From CAYUYV01 sp964474635 (lineage in GTDB: Bacteria; Pseudomonadota; Alphaproteobacteria; JAJFIK01): a stretch of DNA of 14,058 nucleotides. The notes beneath the pieces were generated by a model. It did not search any database. It saw only the letters and a program-made list of their open reading frames with translations, and had not been told where the DNA came from. Positions 13,787 to 14,058 of the stretch are shown here, in pieces. The first letter of the stretch is position 1; each line of letters starts with the position of its first letter. Where the stretch lies: contig CAYYTT010000106.1 in assembly GCA_964474635.1 (NCBI GenBank), positions 1-14,058 on the forward strand. Reading direction: 5' to 3'. The translations under genes and the position numbers were made by a program.

Positions 13787-14023
13787 ATGGGATTTCGTTC
13801 AGGACTATTGTTCGGGGCCGCGATAGGCGCCGTGGTGACGGCGCCTTTGCCCCGCCCCCAAAGGAGCGCGCCCAAAGGGCCATGGGGGCGGGTGGGGACG
13901 TCTCCCAACGCCGGTGGCAAGCGGCAGTGCGGTGCAGGACGGTTGATCCTCAAGAGCCCTGTCTCAGGCGAGCCGGGCCGCACGACGCCGGATACAGCGC
14001 CGAATATGTGCCGCGGCCAATAA
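13787..14023 (+). CDS. Small ORF with a strong ribosome-binding site, doubtful
   Basis: 78 codons starting MGFRSGLLFGAAIGAVVTAPL. AAGGGAGG lies about 7 nt before the ATG, the best ribosome-binding site in the window. The Gly/Ala-rich hydrophobic start recalls small YtxH-like membrane-anchored proteins (GxxxGAAxGAxxG). From about residue 20 onwards the sequence is Pro/Arg/Gly-rich and looks like non-coding DNA, so a frameshift after the first 60 bases, a very short real product, or chance are all possible. The part at 13851-13892 also folds into a GC-rich hairpin. A TTGACG (13709-13714) upstream could be a -35 element but lacks a good -10. An overlapping minus-strand frame is less likely. Confidence 0.35.
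   Translation: MGFRSGLLFGAAIGAVVTAPLPRPQRSAPKGPWGRVGTSPNAGGKRQCGAGRLILKSPVSGEPGRTTPDTAPNMCRGQ
13851..13892. repeat. GC-rich nested inverted repeat near the right edge
   Basis: The arms CCCGCCCCCA (13851-13860) and TGGGGGCGGG (13883-13892) are exactly complementary. Within the 22-nt spacer, GCCC-AAA-GGGC (13870-13880) forms a second hairpin. Just upstream, GGCGCC-N8-GGCGCC (13826-13845) can form a third. No T-run follows. This dense folding sits inside the doubtful small ORF. Confidence 0.55.
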
Positions 14024-14058
14024 GCTGCTGCCCACGATTGTGCGCGCTGTCTCAAAGT

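Overview
The window reads as chromosomal DNA of a GC-rich alphaproteobacterium, perhaps Rhodospirillales- or Rhizobiales-like. That placement is an inference. It rests on the base composition, an sfsA-map-radC run of a kind found in alphaproteobacteria, a FixL/FixJ-style two-component pair, and a palindromic intergenic repeat very like those dispersed in rhizobial genomes. I saw no phage, transposase, CRISPR array or rRNA.

Layout. (1) 1-283, minus: the first 94 codons of purB, running off the left edge. (2) 284-998: 715 bp with no convincing gene, holding a 12-bp inverted repeat and one FNR/FixK-like site. (3) 999-4087, minus: a sensor kinase with a phytochrome-type PAS-GAF-PHY front end and a FixL/NtrB-type kinase end, followed immediately by a FixJ-like response regulator. 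(4) 4356-4754, plus: a small four-helix membrane protein divergent from the kinase. (5) 4824-6845, minus: a family 5 substrate-binding protein with an odd proline-rich, repeat-containing N-terminal region and a membrane anchor. It is divergent from (6) 7042-7881, plus: a TauD/TfdA-family Fe(II)/2-oxoglutarate dioxygenase. (7) 7936-10618, minus: radC, map and sfsA, probably transcribed in the order sfsA-map-radC and ending at a terminator beside radC. (8) 10711-11499, plus: a CinA-N/MoaB-type protein divergent from sfsA, then a small exported protein whose stop codon lies in a 108-bp RIME-like palindromic repeat. (9) tRNA-Leu(UAA), then a Wzx-like polysaccharide flippase, then a small doubtful ORF at the right edge.

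How the genes work together. The kinase and regulator form one signalling pair, overlapping or separated by 23 bp depending on the regulator start. The bilin-binding Cys is present, but several chromophore-pocket and PHY-tongue residues appear to be substituted, so the photoreceptor is either unusual or no longer canonical. The other genes are housekeeping (purB, sfsA, map, radC, tRNA) or lone accessory genes without their usual partners: a binding protein without permeases, a dioxygenase without a transporter, and a flippase without glycosyltransferases.

A recurring feature is short tandem duplication. There are 15-bp units in the kinase, 15-bp units in the binding protein (two blocks), 17-bp units across the dioxygenase stop codon and 21-bp units at the start of the CinA-like gene. 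Inside genes all unit lengths are multiples of three.
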